Of a stretch of DNA of 64,000 bases, positions 26,589 through 35,146 are shown in pieces (positions within the stretch are counted from its first letter, which is position 1; every line of letters begins with the position of its first letter). The stretch is from GWC2-45-44 sp041661665. Lineage in GTDB: Bacteria; Planctomycetota; Phycisphaerae; Sedimentisphaerales; UBA12454. The notes under the pieces were generated by a model that saw nothing but the letters and a program-made list of their open reading frames with translations, had not been told where the DNA came from and made no database searches. Both the position numbers and the translations under genes were made by a program. The stretch spans positions 1-64,000 of the forward strand of contig JBAZTW010000004.1 of the NCBI GenBank assembly GCA_041661665.1, given 5' to 3'.

Positions 26589-27674
26589 TTATTTTTGATT
26601 TTTAATCTTTTTTATAATCGCATCCGCCATCTGGCTTGTACCGACCGCGGTTGGGTCGTTTCTGTCCGCTTTCATATCGTAGGTAACATACTTGCCTTCG
26701 GCAATCACATCTGCGACCGCTTTTTCGAGCCTGTCCGCTTCCGCCGTTTTGCCAAGATGCCTAAGCATTAAAACGCCGGATAAAATTACCGCACAGGGGT
26801 TGACCTTGTTTTGGCCTGCGTATTTCGGTGCGCTGCCGTGAGTCGCTTCAAAAATCGCGCCTTTATCGCCGATGTTTGCGCCGGGAGCAACGCCAAGTCC
26901 GCCGACCAGACCAGCGCACAAGTCGCTTAAAATATCGCCATACAGATTCGGCAAAACCAGAACATCGTAAAGTTCAGGTTTTTGCACAAGCTGCATACAC
27001 ATATTATCAACAATGCGGTCTTCAAATTCTATATCCGAATATTTTTTAGCAATCTGTCTGCTAATCTCAAGCCAAAGACCATCGGTGAACTTCATAATAT
27101 TGGCTTTGTGAACGGATGTTACCTTTTTTCTGCCATTGGCGCGGGCATACTCAAAAGCAAACTTGACGATTTTTTCCGTCCCGCTTACTGAAATAGGTTT
27201 TATGCTTATACCAGAATCGCTGGTAATCTGTTTTTTGCTGTGCTTGTTGAGCCAGTTAATAAGTTCAGTCGTATCGTCTTTGCCCTTTTCAAATTCGATA
27301 CCCGCGTAGAGGTCTTCAGTATTCTCACGAACCAATACAAGGTCAATATCCTTATATCTGCTGCGAACGCCCTTATAACTTTTGCAGGGCCGCAGACATG
27401 CATAAAGACCAAGTTCCTGACGCAGAAAAACATTTATACTTCTAAAACCTGTCCCGACAGGAGTCGTAATCGGCGATTTCAGCGCAACACCATTTTTGCG
27501 AACCGAATCAATCGTCGATTGCGGCAGTGGCGTACCTGTCCTTGCCATCACATCCACGCCAGCCTCGGCAAGTTCCCATTTAATCTCAACGCCGGTTGCG
27601 TCAATACACCTTCTCGATGCCTCTGCGATTTCCGGCCCGATGCCGTCGCCAGTAATCAATGTAACATTTATCAT
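26589..27674 (-). CDS. Isocitrate/isopropylmalate dehydrogenase family protein, NAD-IDH-like
   Basis: 361 residues from ATG 27674, which has AAAGGGA upstream; a frame reaching 27701 adds a tail before the conserved start. Beta-decarboxylating dehydrogenase: VTLITGDGIGPEI, FRSINVFLRQELGLYACLRP, VLVRENTEDLYAGIEF, KANIMKFTDGLW, NLYGDILSDLCAGLVGGLGVAPGANIG. The RENTEDLYAGIE segment matches NAD-dependent isocitrate dehydrogenase (TCA cycle) and homoisocitrate types rather than LeuB. No leucine genes are nearby. Confidence 0.82.
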   Translation of the reverse strand: MINVTLITGDGIGPEIAEASRRCIDATGVEIKWELAEAGVDVMARTGTPLPQSTIDSVRKNGVALKSPITTPVGTGFRSINVFLRQELGLYACLRPCKSYKGVRSRYKDIDLVLVRENTEDLYAGIEFEKGKDDTTELINWLNKHSKKQITSDSGISIKPISVSGTEKIVKFAFEYARANGRKKVTSVHKANIMKFTDGLWLEISRQIAKKYSDIEFEDRIVDNMCMQLVQKPELYDVLVLPNLYGDILSDLCAGLVGGLGVAPGANIGDKGAIFEATHGSAPKYAGQNKVNPCAVILSGVLMLRHLGKTAEADRLEKAVADVIAEGKYVTYDMKADRNDPTAVGTSQMADAIIKKIKNQK

Positions 27675-27749
27675 TTTTTCCCTTTTATTCATAAGCCTCA
27701 AAAACCCAATATGTTAAGCCAGTTTCACCCTATTGTCAAGCTGATACTT

Positions 27750-27777
27750 TTGACTTGATTTTTTATATCTTTATGGT
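27750..27777 (+). promoter_or_regulatory. Sigma-70-like promoter candidate
   Basis: TTGACT (27750-27755), 16-base spacer, TATGGT (27772-27777), 38 bases before the DUF4432 gene. Confidence 0.4.
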
Positions 27778-27815
27778 ATTAAAGCGGTTAGACAATTTAT
27801 TGAAAGGACTTTAAA

Positions 27816-28817
27816 ATGGCGAAAACAAGTTATCCCTGGCAGGGAAAAGTTACAAACCATACCCAAATCGGCGGGATTGAACTGGCGACGCTGGAAAACG
27901 GAGCCGGTCGAGGCACGAGAATAGCAAACGTCAACACCGGCACAGGCCTGCGATATAAAGTCGTAATCGACCGAGCCTGCGATATAGCCGATGCGTTTTT
28001 CAATCAGCATAGTCTCTGCTGGCACAGCCACGGCGGAATTACCGCCCCTTCGCCGGACAAAAAACCTGGAACTGAATGGCTGTACTCATTCTTCGGCGGA
28101 CTTGTCGCAACCTGCGGACTTTCGCACATCGGCGGACCAAACGAAGAAAATGGTCTGCACGGCAGAATCGGCACACAGCCTGCCGAGCTTGTTTCGATAA
28201 TTCAGCCGGACATCGCCGCAGGCAAATTAGATATGAGCATTACCGCAATCATCAAAGAGACGAGAGTTTTCGGCCCAAGTCTCGAACTTAAAAGAACCAT
28301 CAGCTCAACGCTGGGCAAATCTACAATCAAAATCTGCGATGTTATTACAAATCGTGCAAATACCCCATCGATGTTGAAATTACTGTACCACTGCAATTTC
28401 GGCTGGCCGCTCGTCGATGAAGGCTCTGAAATTATTTACAATGGAAAATGCACATCTTTCGGCAGAGACAGCGACAACAAAATTTTCAATAGTAAAAACA
28501 ATTACAAAAAAATCCCCGCTCCGCTGGAGATTCACAGAAAAACAGGCGAAGCCTGCGCGTATATAGATATAAAGCCGGACAAGAACGGCGTATGCACAAC
28601 CGGCATCGTCAACAGAAAAATCGGACTTTCAGCAATGCTCAAATTCAAAAAGAAACAACTGCCATATCTAACCAACTGGCAGCATTTAGGGCCGGGCGAA
28701 TATGTAACCGCTCTTGAGCCAGGCACAAATTCGCCCCTCGACATAGGTGAAAAGAAAATTTTCCTCGACCCAGACCAGAGCAAAACTTTCGAATTAGAGT
28801 TCGAAATAGGAAATTAG
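27816..28817 (+). CDS. DUF4432 family aldose-1-epimerase-like protein
   Basis: 333 residues, cytoplasmic. Galactose-mutarotase supersandwich; typical DUF4432 landmarks are GRGTRIANVNTGTGLRYKVVIDRACDIADAFF, LCWHSHGG, FFGGLVATCGLSHIGGP with NGLHGRIG, and LLYHCNFGWPLVDEGS. Conserved histidines in the HGRIG and YHCNFGWP segments line the putative sugar site. Members are thought to act on sugars or sugar phosphates, but no reaction is established that I can name with confidence. GAAAGGA precedes the ATG. Confidence 0.8.
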   Translation: MAKTSYPWQGKVTNHTQIGGIELATLENGAGRGTRIANVNTGTGLRYKVVIDRACDIADAFFNQHSLCWHSHGGITAPSPDKKPGTEWLYSFFGGLVATCGLSHIGGPNEENGLHGRIGTQPAELVSIIQPDIAAGKLDMSITAIIKETRVFGPSLELKRTISSTLGKSTIKICDVITNRANTPSMLKLLYHCNFGWPLVDEGSEIIYNGKCTSFGRDSDNKIFNSKNNYKKIPAPLEIHRKTGEACAYIDIKPDKNGVCTTGIVNRKIGLSAMLKFKKKQLPYLTNWQHLGPGEYVTALEPGTNSPLDIGEKKIFLDPDQSKTFELEFEIGN

Positions 28818-28871
28818 AGTTTAGGAAGTAGAGAAAAATAAAGGGAGCGACTTCCTTTATTTCCGAATTCA

Positions 28872-29318
28872 TTATTCTTCGCCAATGGCTTCAATATCGG
28901 CTATGTCTTTTTTCCTGCCAAGGGATTTTTTATTTAAGATAAATTCCTTTTTGCCGAGAAAATACACAGGTGTGCCGCCATAATCGCCGGCAACCTTATT
29001 GGCCTGCGACTTTTCCCAATCAACCCCTGACAGCGATGTAAGAATATCAATGCGTACAGGCGAAACGCCAAGCTGGATTATGTTTTCAATGCGGGTAAAA
29101 TCCGATTCGCTGAGATTTAATGAACCAAACCCAAAATCGCGCAGCGATGCAAGAACACGCCGGGCATTTTCGGCAACCGGCCTGACTAACAAGTCAATAT
29201 CGCCGGTAAAACGCGGGGCTCCGTGAAAAGCCAATGCGTAACCGCCGACAACGATATATTCAACTTTGTGAGCGTTGAATAACTCGAGCAACTCTTTGAA
29301 GTCTTTCTGTATTTCCAT
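28872..29318 (-). CDS. Nucleotidyltransferase-fold protein (AbiEii/DUF6036-like)
   Basis: 148 residues. VEYIVVGGYALAFHGAPRFTGDIDLLV carries the GG and DxD of the minimal nucleotidyltransferase fold (GGxxxxxHG...R.T.DID). The rest is short, ending KKSLGRKKDIADIEAI. Proteins of this type occur in toxin-antitoxin or defence pairs as AMP/NMP-transferring partners, and also as solitary proteins. The start overlaps the end of the small upstream gene by 59 bases, so they are translated from one mRNA. Assignment as a TA partner is inference. Confidence 0.65.
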   Translation of the reverse strand: MEIQKDFKELLELFNAHKVEYIVVGGYALAFHGAPRFTGDIDLLVRPVAENARRVLASLRDFGFGSLNLSESDFTRIENIIQLGVSPVRIDILTSLSGVDWEKSQANKVAGDYGGTPVYFLGKKEFILNKKSLGRKKDIADIEAIGEE

Positions 29319-29448
29319 ATATTTGACTTCTTAAAAAATCGACAGCCTCCAGCCGTTCCTGCGGCGTTTTACTAAGCCAGTACCCAAGATTCTGCCTGAC
29401 CTCAGAAAAACCGCCAAGGCTATGCTTTTTTACCACCTTTTGAATCAT
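29260..29448 (-). CDS. Small partner protein of the nucleotidyltransferase
   Basis: 62 residues. SKTPQERLEAVDFLRSQIYG followed by NTERLQRVARVI is the pattern of a widespread family of small proteins encoded just before nucleotidyltransferase-fold genes, frequently with an overlapping junction as here. Helical and charged; likely binds or is modified by the partner. No function is demonstrated that I can cite. Confidence in reality is helped by the family pattern, lowered by the 59-base overlap. Confidence 0.5.
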   Translation of the reverse strand: MIQKVVKKHSLGGFSEVRQNLGYWLSKTPQERLEAVDFLRSQIYGNTERLQRVARVIQRSQS

Positions 29449-29539
29449 AAAGTCATTATACCTTATCAGGCCTTTTTTGAAAAGAAGATTTTAGACGCTG
29501 GTTTACACGGTTTTTTTGCAGCGATTTCTATAGTTACAA

Positions 29540-29574
29540 AAATGGCTGTAAGAGTTTAATTCTCACAGCCATTT
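29540..29574. terminator. Strong bidirectional hairpin terminator
   Basis: AAATGGCTGT..AGAG and TTCTC..ACAGCCATTT pair over about 15 bp around a 5-base loop, with A/T runs on both sides. It lies just after the pabB stop and upstream of the nucleotidyltransferase pair; it would end the ribH-nusB-parA-pabB transcript. Confidence 0.65.
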
Positions 29575-29605
29575 GAAATTCTTAGGTAAAATTATCAAAA
29601 GGTTA

Positions 29606-31060
29606 TTATTTTTTTTTGTTCACGGCATTTAGGCTGGCAAGAAGCGCTTTGGCTTTGACAAGCGTTTCGTGCCATTCGGCATCCGGTTTTGAATCGGCTA
29701 CGATTCCACCGCCGGTCTGGGCGTAAGCAACCCCCGCCTTGACAAGAATCGTTCTTATCACAATGTTGAGACTGGCGTTGCCTCTTAAATCAATCCAGCC
29801 GATTGAACCTGTGTAAATGCCGCGAGCGGTCGGTTCAAGAGAATTTATTATATTCATCGCGCTGATTTTCGGCGCGCCGCTAATCGAGCCGCCGGGGAAA
29901 ACAGCTTTAAGGCAATCGATGAAATCCAGACCGGGTTTTATTTCCCCTTCGATTGTCGAAATGGCGTGAAAAACCGTCGCGAAAGTTTCAATTTCCCGCC
30001 GGTCTGTTACCTTTATTGAGCCGGGCTTGCAAATTCTTCCGAGGTCGTTACGCTCAAGGTCGGTAATCATATCAAGCTCGGCCAATTCCTTTTCGCAGGC
30101 GAGAAGCTCGGCGTAATTTTTCGCGTCGATTATTTTGTTGCCGGTTCTCGGTCTTGTGCCTTTAATCGGACTGGTTGTAATTGTGCCGGCGTTTATGTTT
30201 ATAAACAATTCGGGCGATGCGCTGATTATCTGATAATCTCCTGCATCAATAAAAGCTGCGTAAGGACTGGGATTGAATTTATTCTGCCATAAAAATAATT
30301 CCACAGAATTAAAGGTGTCAGGAACCTTTATTTCTTTACTAAACCGCTGGGAGAAGTTTATCTGATAGACATCGCCATCGTAAATATACTTTTTTACCTT
30401 CGCAATGGACTGAAGATAATAATCCTTTGTCATATTGGATTGAAATGCTTTAGTTGTCATTTCGAGCGAGCCGCAGGCGAATCGAGAAATCTGTTTTTCA
30501 ATAGATTTCTCCCCCGCTCTTGTTTCGCCCACCGCCCCGCTTCGCGTGAAACGCGGGGGCTGGCAAGAAGCTGCGGGGGTCGAAATGACAGTTGCTGCCT
30601 GATTTAAAATATCTTTAAGCTGGGCAATTTTTTCGCTGCCATTCGGCTCAATCGCAAAAAGATGAAAGCATTTTTCCAGACTGTCAAAGCAGATTACCTT
30701 ATCGTAGAAACACAATCGTATCAGCGGCAATTTCAAATCATCTTTTGCGGGCAAAATAATGGTTTCAATATACTGATTGAGGTCGTAGCTGAAAAAACCA
30801 ATCCAGCCGATAGTAAAAATATCGTTATCAATTGGACAATCGGTTTTTTCGATACGATACTTGCTTAAAACCGTTCTTAATTTTTCAAAAGGGTTTTTAT
30901 CGCCGATTTTAAATTCAAAAATTTCGGCTGGTTCGGCGGCGAAATAACTGCATCTGCCGCCTGTGAGAATCGCAGGATTTGGCAATGATGAAAAAAAGTG
31001 TGCCAGTGAAGAAACTTCTACATCGGCGAATATTTTAGCGTTAGTCAGAATTCTGGCCAT
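29606..31060 (-). CDS. pabB: Aminodeoxychorismate synthase component I, with in-frame repeat insert
   Basis: 484 residues; makes 4-amino-4-deoxychorismate for folate. N-terminal anthranilate-synthase-I-type domain to about 157, chorismate-binding domain from about 205. TSPIKGTRPR with its lysine is the PabB-type active site; ELLACEKELAELDMITDLERNDLGRIC, VFPGGSISGAPK and YTGSIGWI are conserved. Between the domains, residues about 158-203 (TPAASCQPPRFTRS .. ISRFACGSLEMT) are encoded by a palindromic repeat (30455-30590) and do not resemble the family. The frame stays open, and the insert lies in the domain linker, so function may survive. A pabC-like gene at 35309 supports the assignment over trpE. 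Confidence 0.88.
   Translation of the reverse strand: MARILTNAKIFADVEVSSLAHFFSSLPNPAILTGGRCSYFAAEPAEIFEFKIGDKNPFEKLRTVLSKYRIEKTDCPIDNDIFTIGWIGFFSYDLNQYIETIILPAKDDLKLPLIRLCFYDKVICFDSLEKCFHLFAIEPNGSEKIAQLKDILNQAATVISTPAASCQPPRFTRSGAVGETRAGEKSIEKQISRFACGSLEMTTKAFQSNMTKDYYLQSIAKVKKYIYDGDVYQINFSQRFSKEIKVPDTFNSVELFLWQNKFNPSPYAAFIDAGDYQIISASPELFININAGTITTSPIKGTRPRTGNKIIDAKNYAELLACEKELAELDMITDLERNDLGRICKPGSIKVTDRREIETFATVFHAISTIEGEIKPGLDFIDCLKAVFPGGSISGAPKISAMNIINSLEPTARGIYTGSIGWIDLRGNASLNIVIRTILVKAGVAYAQTGGGIVADSKPDAEWHETLVKAKALLASLNAVNKKK
30455..30590. repeat. Palindromic element inserted in pabB
   Basis: 136 bp with perfect 11-bp ends TGTCATTTCGA and TCGAAATGACA in inverted order. Inside are a second perfect hairpin GAGAAATCT/AGATTTCTC (about 30484-30512) and a GC-rich hairpin around CGCGTGAAACGCG. 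The TGTCATTTCGA end and GGAGAAATCT word recur in the intergenic element at 50001-50057. GTTG on both flanks could be a target duplication. Confidence 0.85.
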
Positions 31061-31905
31061 TATACAGGATTTGCGGTCTGGGCTGGTTCGGTTTGTTTTT
31101 CGGTCTTTGGGGTTTTGCCCTGCAAAAATTGGGCAATCAGGCGGTAATCCTCAGCGCCATTGCAGGTCGGCTCATATTCAAAAATCGTTTTGCCATAGCT
31201 TGGCGCTTCGGCAAGTTTGATATTTCTGCGAACGAAAACAGGAATAACCTCCGCCCTGCTCCAGGGGCAGTCGGTTTCCCTTGCGCCGGCAAGAAATCCG
31301 TCGATATTGCTTTTCACTTCTTCCGAAAGCGAGGTTCTGGTGTCGAACATACAAAGCAAAATGCCGCTTACTTTCAGGGCAGGATTGATTCTTCTGCTGA
31401 CGAGCGAAACGGTCTGAAGCAGTTTGCCCATACCCTGCAAAGCGAGGAAATGCGGCTGCAAAGGAATAATCACCTCATCGGCAGCGGCAAGTGCATTGAG
31501 CGTCAACAGACCCAGCGATGGCGGGCAGTCGATAATCAGATAATCGAAATTGTGTTTGCTTCGGGCGATTGCTTCGCGAAAAATTATTTCTCTGCCGACA
31601 ACGCTTACAAGTTCGCTTTCTGCGCCGACAAGGTCGATATTTGCGCCGAGCAGGAAAAGGTTAGGCCTTATTTCGGTTATACAGTCGTCAAATTCCGCAG
31701 AATCGGTTAATAATTTATAAGCGCCGCCCTCGATACTGTCGGGCTCAACGCCGAGATGAATTGTAAGATGCGATTGCGGGTCGAAATCAGCGACGACGAC
31801 TTTTGCGCCATTTGCGGCAAGAGCGGCAGCGATATTGACAACTGATGTTGTTTTGCCCACTCCGCCTTTTTGGTTTAACATTGCTATTTTACGCATTTTT
31901 GCCAT
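31060..31905 (-). CDS. ParA/Soj-family P-loop ATPase (orphan)
   Basis: 281 residues. Deviant Walker A KGGVGKTTSVVNIA near 13-26, ADFDPQSHLTIHLG, Walker B YLIIDCPPSLGLLTLNAL, and VIPLQPHFLALQGMGKLLQTV define the chromosomal ParA/Soj group. It would partition DNA or position protein complexes on the nucleoid, but no parB or parS-like cluster is visible here. It shares one base with pabB downstream and overlaps nusB upstream; ATG 31896 is an equally possible start. The C-terminal tail is polar and low-complexity (KTPKTEKQTEPAQTANPV). Confidence 0.85.
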   Translation of the reverse strand: MAKMRKIAMLNQKGGVGKTTSVVNIAAALAANGAKVVVADFDPQSHLTIHLGVEPDSIEGGAYKLLTDSAEFDDCITEIRPNLFLLGANIDLVGAESELVSVVGREIIFREAIARSKHNFDYLIIDCPPSLGLLTLNALAAADEVIIPLQPHFLALQGMGKLLQTVSLVSRRINPALKVSGILLCMFDTRTSLSEEVKSNIDGFLAGARETDCPWSRAEVIPVFVRRNIKLAEAPSYGKTIFEYEPTCNGAEDYRLIAQFLQGKTPKTEKQTEPAQTANPV

Positions 31906-32317
31906 CCGCTTCCGATTTTATTTTTTTGTAAATAGCGTCGAGAACGCCGTTGACGAAGCCCGGCGAGAATTCGCCGCTGTATTTTTTCGCCAGCTCAATC
32001 GCTTCGTTGATGACTACTTTGGCAGGGATGTCGTCGCAGTATTTTAACTGGTATGTGCCGAGCCGGAGAATACATCTGTCCACCTGATTAAGTCTCGACA
32101 TTTCCCATTTTGCCGCCGCGGCTGAAACAAAGGCATCGCACTCAGCGTGTTTTTCCCAAAGCCCTCGCGTCCATTTGTCCGCGAGTTGGCGAATAATATC
32201 GTCTTCGGCGTTTTCCTTAAAGAATCGGCTCAAGACATCGAGGCCGGCTGCGCCCTGCACATCAAGCAGACAGGCCGCCTGCATCGCCAATTCCCTTGCT
32301 TTGCTTCTTCTATCCAT
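31889..32317 (-). CDS. nusB: Transcription antitermination factor NusB
   Basis: 142 residues, all-helical. RSKARELAMQAACLLDVQ at the N-terminus (RNA-binding Arg-rich helix), and RLNQVDRCILRLGTYQLKY followed by PAKVVINEAIELAKKYSGEFSPGFVNGVLDAI are diagnostic. It joins the rRNA antitermination complex with NusE/S10 at boxA. The ribH-nusB order is common in bacteria. Confidence 0.95.
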   Translation of the reverse strand: MDRRSKARELAMQAACLLDVQGAAGLDVLSRFFKENAEDDIIRQLADKWTRGLWEKHAECDAFVSAAAAKWEMSRLNQVDRCILRLGTYQLKYCDDIPAKVVINEAIELAKKYSGEFSPGFVNGVLDAIYKKIKSEADGKNA

Positions 32318-32340
32318 TGTTCACTTGTCAACGTAAATTA

Positions 32341-32399
32341 GTCTCGGCCTTTAGGCCGATTCCATATTTTTTATTTTTAATCTTTTATTTTTGATTTAG
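32341..32399. repeat. GGCC hairpin plus AT-rich half element
   Basis: TCGGCCTTTAGGCCGA is a perfect palindrome, followed by TTCCATATTTT and TTTTATTTTTGATTT words. Same family as 26539-26588, again between co-directional genes of one operon. Confidence 0.55.
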
Positions 32400-32867
32400 C
32401 TATTTTATCTGGCTCATAACGTCAACCATTTCCATCGCGTTTGCCGCAGCATTAACGCCTGCGTTGCCGGACTTTGTGCCTGCCCGTTCAATCGCCTGTT
32501 CGATTGTGTCGCAGGTCAAAACACCGAATATTGTCGGAACGCCCGTGTCGTAGTTCACCTGGCCGAGACCTCTGGAAACCTGCTGGCATACATAATCGTA
32601 GTGGCTTGTCTGGCCGCGAATCACAGCGCCGAGACAAATCACAGCGTTATACTTTCCGCTGGTCGCTAATTTTTTGGCGGCAGGCGTAATCTCTATCGAG
32701 CCGGGAACCCAGACAACGGTAATTTGGCCGTCGGTCGCTCCGTGTCTTTGCAGCGCATCGACCGCGCCGTCGAGCAATTTGGATGTGATAAAATCGTTAA
32801 ACCTGCTCACGACTATCGCATAGTTTGCTTTACCGGCACTCAAGTTGCCTTTTATGTGTTTTATCAT
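32400..32867 (-). CDS. ribH: 6,7-dimethyl-8-ribityllumazine synthase
   Basis: 155 residues, penultimate step of riboflavin synthesis, assembling into icosahedral or pentameric shells. ANYAIVVSRFNDFITSKLLDGA, WVPGSIEITPAAKKLA, NAVICLGAVIRGQTSHYDYVC (catalytic His in the SHYDY segment) and PTIFGVLTCDTIEQAIERAG cover the active site. First gene of the run with nusB, parA and pabB. The 275-bp gap upstream (32868-33142) must hold divergent promoters; I could not name convincing ones. Confidence 0.96.
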   Translation of the reverse strand: MIKHIKGNLSAGKANYAIVVSRFNDFITSKLLDGAVDALQRHGATDGQITVVWVPGSIEITPAAKKLATSGKYNAVICLGAVIRGQTSHYDYVCQQVSRGLGQVNYDTGVPTIFGVLTCDTIEQAIERAGTKSGNAGVNAAANAMEMVDVMSQIK

Positions 32868-33142
32868 ATTTCGGACTCCTTATTTTTTGTACTGAATTAG
32901 TGCAGTATTATAAGACTAAACGTCTGTTTTTACCAGAAAAACGACTTTTTTATCGCCGCGACACTATCGAATCGCAAATTGCCGACCTCATAACTGTCGT
33001 TATTATAATAGGTTAAGGCGAAATTTCCACTTAAATTATTTTCATAAATGTTTTTTTGGAAAGTCCGAATTTCCCGCCAAAGACGCCGCGAAATTATGCC
33101 GAATCTTAGCATAGCAAAAAGTGCAGTATTTACGGAGAAATT

Positions 33143-34531
33143 ATGAATTCTGACAATGGATTTGAATCTTTCGAGCAGGACGATGAATTGTTAAATTCCT
33201 GGGGCAGCGCAGAGCGAAAAGCGATAAAGGCTTTCGAGCTTTACGAAAACGGGCAAATGGACGATGCGCTTGTCGCGATGAATGAGGCTTTGGATATAAA
33301 TCCCGCGAATGACCGGTGGCATTTCAATAAGGCTCTTACGCTTGACGCGATGGACAGATTCGACGAGGCGATAGCGGAATATAAACTTGCCATTGAGCTG
33401 AATCCAAATGATATCGAGACGCTCAACTGCCTGGCGGTAGATTACACACGCAGCGGACAGTATGACCTTGCGCTGGAAGTTTTCGAGCGGATAGAAAAAC
33501 ACAATCCTGATTTCGAGCCGAGCTACTGCAACAGGATAATCACATACACCGAAACCGGCAATTATGAAATGGCTGAGCAGATGTTTTATATGGCTCAGCA
33601 GCTCAACGATAAATGTCCGCTGTGTTTTTATAACATCGGGAATTTATTTTTCATTCGCGGAGAGTACAAAAAAGCCGCCTGGTGCTGGGAAAAGACCGCT
33701 TCGCTTGAACCGAGCCATCCGCAAATAAATTATCGAATTGCGCAGGCCTGCTGGAATATGGGCGACAGGGACTTGGCGTATAAAAAATTCATTGAAGAGC
33801 TTAAATGCAACCCCGGCGATACGGATGTGATTTTTGATTTCGGATTATTTTTACTGCATGGCGGAAACATCACCGCCGCCGCTGAAAAGTTCAACCGCAT
33901 ACTTGAAACCCAGCCGGATTATGCCCCAGCAATTTTTTATCTCGGTGAAATCGAATTGAATAGAAAAAATTTCGCCGCTGCCGAGAACTATTACAAAAAA
34001 GCGATTAAATGCGACAACAGACTCCCCGGCCCCAGATTCAGACTTGGCCAGATGACTTTCAGCCGCGGCAGCAGAGATGAAGCGTTCGGCCTTTTGGTCA
34101 GCGAACTTGAGCTTGATGTCGAGCAGGCGGAAGTTTTGATTCCGATTGGCCTTATAATGATGGAAATGGGGCAGATTGATTATGCCGTTCATTGCTTTTT
34201 AAAGGTGTCGGAGATTGATTCCACAAACGCCGTCAATTATCTGCATTTGGCAAACGCGCTGGCCCTTCGCGGCGAAGACGAAGATGCCCAGCAGTTCCTC
34301 GATTACGCCGCAGAGCTTGCACCTGAAAATTACAAACTGATTTGCAATGCCGCCAGAGCATATCTTCGGATGCAAAATCCGCAAAAAGCTCTTTTGCTGT
34401 TATCGCAATGCCCGCAGGAGCAGATGGAGTTGACAGGTAAACTGCTTGAGCTTAAAGCTAAATTCGAGATTTTTAAGACTGATGTTAAAGAGAGAATTTC
34501 GTTTCTGCTGAGAAATTTCAGACGCAGATAA
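33143..34531 (+). CDS. Tetratricopeptide-repeat protein
   Basis: 462 residues, about ten consecutive TPR units from residue 25 to 450 (for example ALVAMNEALDINPANDRWHF, EAIAEYKLAIELNPNDIETL, NAVNYLHLANALALRGEDED). No signal peptide or membrane segment, so probably a cytoplasmic scaffold. The acidic N-terminus (NSDNGFESFEQDDELLNSW) precedes the repeats. Partner unknown. ACGGAGAAATT before the ATG gives a good ribosome site. Confidence 0.85.
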   Translation: MNSDNGFESFEQDDELLNSWGSAERKAIKAFELYENGQMDDALVAMNEALDINPANDRWHFNKALTLDAMDRFDEAIAEYKLAIELNPNDIETLNCLAVDYTRSGQYDLALEVFERIEKHNPDFEPSYCNRIITYTETGNYEMAEQMFYMAQQLNDKCPLCFYNIGNLFFIRGEYKKAAWCWEKTASLEPSHPQINYRIAQACWNMGDRDLAYKKFIEELKCNPGDTDVIFDFGLFLLHGGNITAAAEKFNRILETQPDYAPAIFYLGEIELNRKNFAAAENYYKKAIKCDNRLPGPRFRLGQMTFSRGSRDEAFGLLVSELELDVEQAEVLIPIGLIMMEMGQIDYAVHCFLKVSEIDSTNAVNYLHLANALALRGEDEDAQQFLDYAAELAPENYKLICNAARAYLRMQNPQKALLLLSQCPQEQMELTGKLLELKAKFEIFKTDVKERISFLLRNFRRR

Positions 34532-34554
34532 AAGCAAAAGTGTATAATAGTTTT

Positions 34555-34606
34555 GTAGGGTGGGCTCGCCTGCCCTGAGCTTGTCGAAGGGTCAGCCCAC
34601 GCGGTT
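34555..34606. repeat. GTAGGGTGGGCT repeat, long form, copy 2
   Basis: 51 of 52 bases identical to 20255-20306 (CCTGCCCTG here against CCTGTCCTG). Its right end supplies the N-R-V-G codons and the stop of the membrane protein gene on the minus strand. Confidence 0.85.
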
Positions 34607-35098
34607 TTGTATTTTTTTTGTTTTCTTCATTTTTCCAAAGCACGCGAATGACACCAGCACAAGACCCGCTCCACAGACAAAAAGTATTACACGATTTTCA
34701 TTTTTTGTGCTTCTTTGCAGCCACATAGGCGGCTGCGGCAGACTGGCCGCATCATCCTGACTATTTAGCACAGCCTTTGCCCGGTCCAACATTTCAGCGG
34801 TTATATTTGCCCGTCGTTCGTTTGGGTCGTTAACCGCGTGTGGGTCGCTGCCAAGCGTAAGCGGTGCGATTTTGGCAAGGATATTGGGGTCGGCGGCGAT
34901 TTGCCCGGTGAGAACTTCGTGGTCTTTTATTATCTGCTCTATTTTGACATTATTTCGCTCGGTTTGAATAACCGCCGCTTTGGTATCGTAAAGGCTTTTC
35001 CATTCCGGGCCAAGCGTTGCCAGAGATATAGACAGAATGCCAGCCGCTGAGCAAATCACAAACAACAACAATCTTAAAACAGCTTCCAGCTTTTGCAC
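34592..35098 (-). CDS. Hypothetical two-helix membrane protein
   Basis: 168 residues, not recognised. One transmembrane segment near the N-terminus (LLLFVICSAAGILSISLATL) and one near the C-terminus (RVILFVCGAGLVLVSFACF), with a roughly 95-residue extracytoplasmic region containing a coiled-coil-prone stretch (TKAAVIQTERNNVKIEQIIK). GTG 35098 is the apparent start. The last residues NRVG and the stop lie in the repeat at 34555-34606, so the original C-terminus may be lost. Confidence 0.6.
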   Translation of the reverse strand: MQKLEAVLRLLLFVICSAAGILSISLATLGPEWKSLYDTKAAVIQTERNNVKIEQIIKDHEVLTGQIAADPNILAKIAPLTLGSDPHAVNDPNERRANITAEMLDRAKAVLNSQDDAASLPQPPMWLQRSTKNENRVILFVCGAGLVLVSFACFGKMKKTKKIQNRVG

Positions 35099-35146
35099 GT
35101 TTCTGCCCTGAATTTAATGCCGCTCCATAATGGCCGCGGCTCTGAA

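Noticed and set aside
31060..31905. Plasmid or phage partition system
   Set aside because: No parB or centromere-like repeats; it is embedded between nusB and pabB in a chromosomal operon.
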